Shown: positions 5,619 to 7,517 of the stretch, in pieces | Layout: each line of letters opens with the position of its first letter | How positions within the stretch are numbered: the stretch's first letter is position 1 | NCBI GenBank assembly: GCA_900768035.1 | Contig: CAAGBH010000005.1 | Coordinates: 1-7,517, forward strand | Direction of reading: 5' to 3' | Source of the DNA: Clostridia bacterium | GTDB taxonomy: Bacteria > Bacillota > Clostridia > Oscillospirales > Acutalibacteraceae | Length of the DNA stretch: 7,517 bases | The notes under the pieces: model-generated | Seen by the model: the letters and a program-made list of their open reading frames with translations, nothing else | Databases searched by the model: none | What the model was told of the DNA's origin: nothing | Position numbers and translations under genes: made by a program

Positions 5619-6338
5619 ATGGAGAATGTTTTAAATTATAAATTAGAGGGTTTCGAAGGCCCGCTTGACTTGTTACTGCAGCTTATTGCACGAAACAAGT
5701 ATAATATTTATGATATACCGCTTTTAGATTTGATTGAGCAGTATTTACAGCAAATTGAACTCATAAAGCAGGATGAGATGGAAGTTGAAAGCGAATTTTT
5801 GGAAATGGCTTCCCGTCTTTTGTATATCAAAACTGTGTCGCTTTTGCCTAAGCACGATGAGGTTGTAAAACTGAAAGAAGAACTCACGGGCGAATTGCTT
5901 GAATATATGGTTTGTCAGCAGATGGCACGCAAGTTTTCGGAAATGCAGAGCGGTTTTGATATGTTTGTCAGAAAACCCACTGAATATGAGTTTGATAAGA
6001 CTTATGAACTCGTTCATCCGAAAAATTTAATGTTTGAAAGTTATATGGCGGCAGTCGGCAGAGGTCAAAGACGTTTGCCTCCGTCTACCGCACCATTTAC
6101 TAAAATTGTTGCTAAAAAGATTGTTGCGGTATCGACTAAGATTGTTTTTGTTATAAGAAAACTTTTCAAGGGCGGAAAAAGCAAACTTTCTGACCTTTAT
6201 AAAACCGCCGAAAGCCGTTCTGAAATGGTGGCAACTTTCTTGGCAATTTTGGAACTTTGCAAAGCAAACCGAGTTAAAGTTCACGGTGACGGCGAAAATC
6301 AGGAAATCTCTTTAGTTAAGGAAAGGGAAAGAAAATGA
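5619..6338 (+). CDS. scpA: Segregation and condensation protein A (kleisin)
   Basis: This 239-aa kleisin subunit bridges the two SMC heads and, with ScpB, forms the bacterial condensin that organises and segregates the chromosome. The N-terminal SMC-neck-binding part has FEGPLDLLLQLIARNK (12-27), among the most conserved ScpA segments, then SEFLEMASRLLYIKT with SLLP (58-77). The centre (about 80-190) is less conserved and includes a basic hydrophobic stretch around 160-186. The C-terminal winged helix that contacts the other SMC head is SRSEMVATFLAILELCKANRV (199-219). Length is typical. ATG 5619 follows the protease stop by 3 bases, with GAGGT (5609-5613) overlapping that stop, so translation is probably coupled. 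The gene ends in an ATGA overlap with scpB. SMC itself is not in the window. Confidence 0.95.
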   Translation: MENVLNYKLEGFEGPLDLLLQLIARNKYNIYDIPLLDLIEQYLQQIELIKQDEMEVESEFLEMASRLLYIKTVSLLPKHDEVVKLKEELTGELLEYMVCQQMARKFSEMQSGFDMFVRKPTEYEFDKTYELVHPKNLMFESYMAAVGRGQRRLPPSTAPFTKIVAKKIVAVSTKIVFVIRKLFKGGKSKLSDLYKTAESRSEMVATFLAILELCKANRVKVHGDGENQEISLVKERERK

Positions 6339-6901
6339 AAACAGCAGAATTAGTTAAAGCGTTTGAAGCGGTGCTTTTTGCAAGCGGCGAACCGCTTAGT
6401 ATTGACCGTTTTTCTCAAGTTTTTGAAATCACACCCGAAAAAACTGTTTCGGTTATGGAAGAACTTGCAAAGAAGTTGGACCAAAATGAAAGCGGTGTTA
6501 AACTTGTAAGAATGGAAAACGCTTACCAACTTGCAACCCGCAATGAATATAGCGAATATATTAAAAAAGCATTTGATATAAGACGGAGAACACCGTTGTC
6601 TGCCGCCGCTTTGGAAGTGTTGGCGGTTGTGGCTTATAATCAACCTGTGACTAAATCGTTTATCGAACAAGTTCGTGGTGTTGACTGTTCGGGTGTTGTT
6701 ACAACTCTTATTGAAAAAGGTCTTGTGGAAGAACGAGGACGGCTTGAACTTCCCGGAAAGCCTTTATTATACGGCACGACTAAGAACTTTTTGCGTTGCT
6801 TCTCGATGAGTGACTTGGGCGATTTACCACCGCTTCCTAAAACTCAGGACGAGGGCGAAGTTAATGATGTTGGTGAGCAATTAACCTTAACCGATGAATA
6901 G
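6335..6901 (+). CDS. scpB: Segregation and condensation protein B
   Basis: This 188-aa winged-helix protein dimerises and binds the central part of ScpA in the SMC-ScpAB complex. The N-terminal winged helix opens with EAVLFASGEPLSIDRF (11-26) and continues to YQLATRNEY (64-72). The second carries LSAAALEVLAVVAYNQPVTK (88-107), VRGVDCSGVVTTLIEKGLVE (113-132) and GKPLLYGTT (141-149), all strong ScpB marks. The tail after about 160 is acidic and probably disordered, as is usual. The start ATG overlaps the scpA stop by 4 bases (ATGA), and AAGGAAAGGG lies upstream within the end of scpA, so co-translation is near certain and supports equal output of the two partners. Length is typical for the family. 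Confidence 0.95.
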   Translation: MKTAELVKAFEAVLFASGEPLSIDRFSQVFEITPEKTVSVMEELAKKLDQNESGVKLVRMENAYQLATRNEYSEYIKKAFDIRRRTPLSAAALEVLAVVAYNQPVTKSFIEQVRGVDCSGVVTTLIEKGLVEERGRLELPGKPLLYGTTKNFLRCFSMSDLGDLPPLPKTQDEGEVNDVGEQLTLTDE

Positions 6902-6927
6902 TTTTCATATTTTAAGCAAAAATATGG

Positions 6928-6933
6928 AAGGAG
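6928..6933 (+). promoter_or_regulatory. Shine-Dalgarno sequence of the DUF2953 gene
   Basis: AAGGAG sits 7 bases before TTG 6941 and 10 before GTG 6944. No ATG is near in this frame, so translation begins at a non-ATG codon; the spacing slightly favours TTG 6941. Confidence 0.7.
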
Positions 6934-6940
6934 TGACGCT

Positions 6941-7517
6941 TTGGTGATTGCTTTATATATTATCGGTGCGATTATTTTATTGCTTTTTGCAGTTTTATTA
7001 TTGCCGTTTAGAGTGCAACTTGCATTTTGCGATGACTTTTCATTTAAAGTTAAGTTTTTGTTTTTTACGGTTTATAAACCTAAAGAAAAGCAAGAAAAAA
7101 AGGTTGTAAAACAAAAACCTAAAGAGAAAAAACAATCTTTATTTCAAAAGTTGAAAGATAAGAAAGGTTTTATCGGTGCGGTCAAAGAAATTTTTGTGTT
7201 TTTATCCGATGTTTTAGGTCATATAAAATATCTTTTTAGGTTTATTAGGTTTAAAAATGTCAGGTTTAACTTGAATGTTACGGGCGATGATGCGGCCGAG
7301 ACGGCTATTAATTACGGTATTGTGTGTTCGGCAGTTTATCCTGTGCTTTCATTTTTTGACAGTATTGCAAAGGTTAAGTATAAAAAAATTGATATTAAAA
7401 GTGATTTCGATTCTAAAGAAAGCGATTTTAGTTTCTCACTTGATATAAGTTTGCAACTTTTGTTTTTGTTGATTTCGGGTTTTAGAATATACAAAGAATA
7501 TAAAAAATTCAGTGTAA
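6941..7517 (+). CDS. DUF2953 domain membrane protein, 3' end cut by window
   Basis: An open frame of 192 codons runs to the window end without a stop, so the protein is partial. It starts with one hydrophobic segment (about 2-24: VIALYIIGAIILLLFAVLLL), which acts as membrane anchor or uncleaved signal. A strongly basic, Lys/Gln-rich linker follows (about 46-75, many KEK and KQK). The rest matches the DUF2953 family: RFKNVRFNLNVTGDDAAETA (103-122), then INYGIVCSAVYPVL (123-136). A second hydrophobic stretch is SLQLLFLLISGF (170-181). The function of DUF2953 is unknown. In many Clostridia the gene follows scpB and precedes a ytfJ/gerW-like sporulation gene, which hints at an envelope or spore role; that next gene is outside this window. 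The start is TTG 6941 or GTG 6944. The gap to scpB is 39 bases without a terminator, so it is probably in the operon. Confidence 0.82.
   Translation, partial: MVIALYIIGAIILLLFAVLLLPFRVQLAFCDDFSFKVKFLFFTVYKPKEKQEKKVVKQKPKEKKQSLFQKLKDKKGFIGAVKEIFVFLSDVLGHIKYLFRFIRFKNVRFNLNVTGDDAAETAINYGIVCSAVYPVLSFFDSIAKVKYKKIDIKSDFDSKESDFSFSLDISLQLLFLLISGFRIYKEYKKFSV

Noticed and set aside
6906..6926. Inverted repeat CATATTTT / AAAATATG with a 5-nt loop between scpB and the DUF2953 gene, considered as a terminator
   Set aside because: The 8-bp stem is almost all A/T and no T-run follows; the next gene's ribosome site lies right behind it. More likely chance in AT-rich DNA.
1..7517. Search by eye for CRISPR repeats, tRNA or rRNA genes, insertion sequences and toxin-antitoxin pairs
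   Set aside because: Coding genes fill nearly the whole window; the longest gap is 160 bp, and no repeated units, cloverleaf-like segments or transposase motifs were seen.

Overview
The window looks like chromosomal core and envelope DNA from a low-GC, Gram-positive member of the Clostridia, possibly an uncultured Oscillospiraceae-like lineage. The base composition is AT-rich and Shine-Dalgarno sequences of the AGGAGG type are common. Promoters of sigma-A type can be read. The gene content fits too: a stand-alone four-Cys TSCPD protein, a PPi-type phosphofructokinase, and an M50 protease - scpA - scpB - DUF2953 order. Genus and species cannot be read from the sequence. I see no rRNA, tRNA, CRISPR array, insertion sequence, phage gene or attachment site.

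Left part (1-1577, + strand): a small four-cysteine TSCPD-domain protein overlaps or abuts an unrecognised 178-181 aa protein. A strong hairpin follows (802-834, then six T), and then an N-acetylmuramoyl-L-alanine amidase with a C-terminal SH3b domain. The hairpin's 3' arm contains the amidase Shine-Dalgarno sequence, so the element may both end upstream transcription and mask the amidase ribosome binding site.

Middle (1578-3579): a good sigma-A promoter directly behind the amidase drives a two-gene unit: a MOP-superfamily flippase of the Wzx/polysaccharide-exporter type, then a COG2426 'small multidrug export' membrane protein. The unit ends in a perfect 34-nt palindrome that serves as terminator for both converging transcripts. 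With the amidase this makes a short run of cell-envelope genes. The exact substrates are unknown.

Minus-strand gene (3584-4783): a single phosphofructokinase whose active-site residues (GGND, PKTIDND) point to pyrophosphate rather than ATP as phosphoryl donor. Its start region is a 160-bp AT-rich divergent intergenic space with a promoter on each strand.

Right part (4911-7517, + strand): a tightly packed operon of a site-2-type M50 metalloprotease, ScpA (3-nt gap), ScpB (4-nt ATGA overlap) and a DUF2953 membrane protein cut by the window end. ScpA and ScpB are the kleisin and winged-helix partners of SMC in chromosome segregation.

Nothing here amounts to a clearly new biological system. The points most worth a second look are the hairpin over the amidase start, the unusual zinc site and missing signal peptide of that amidase, the unknown gene next to the TSCPD protein, and the pairing of flippase with COG2426 protein.
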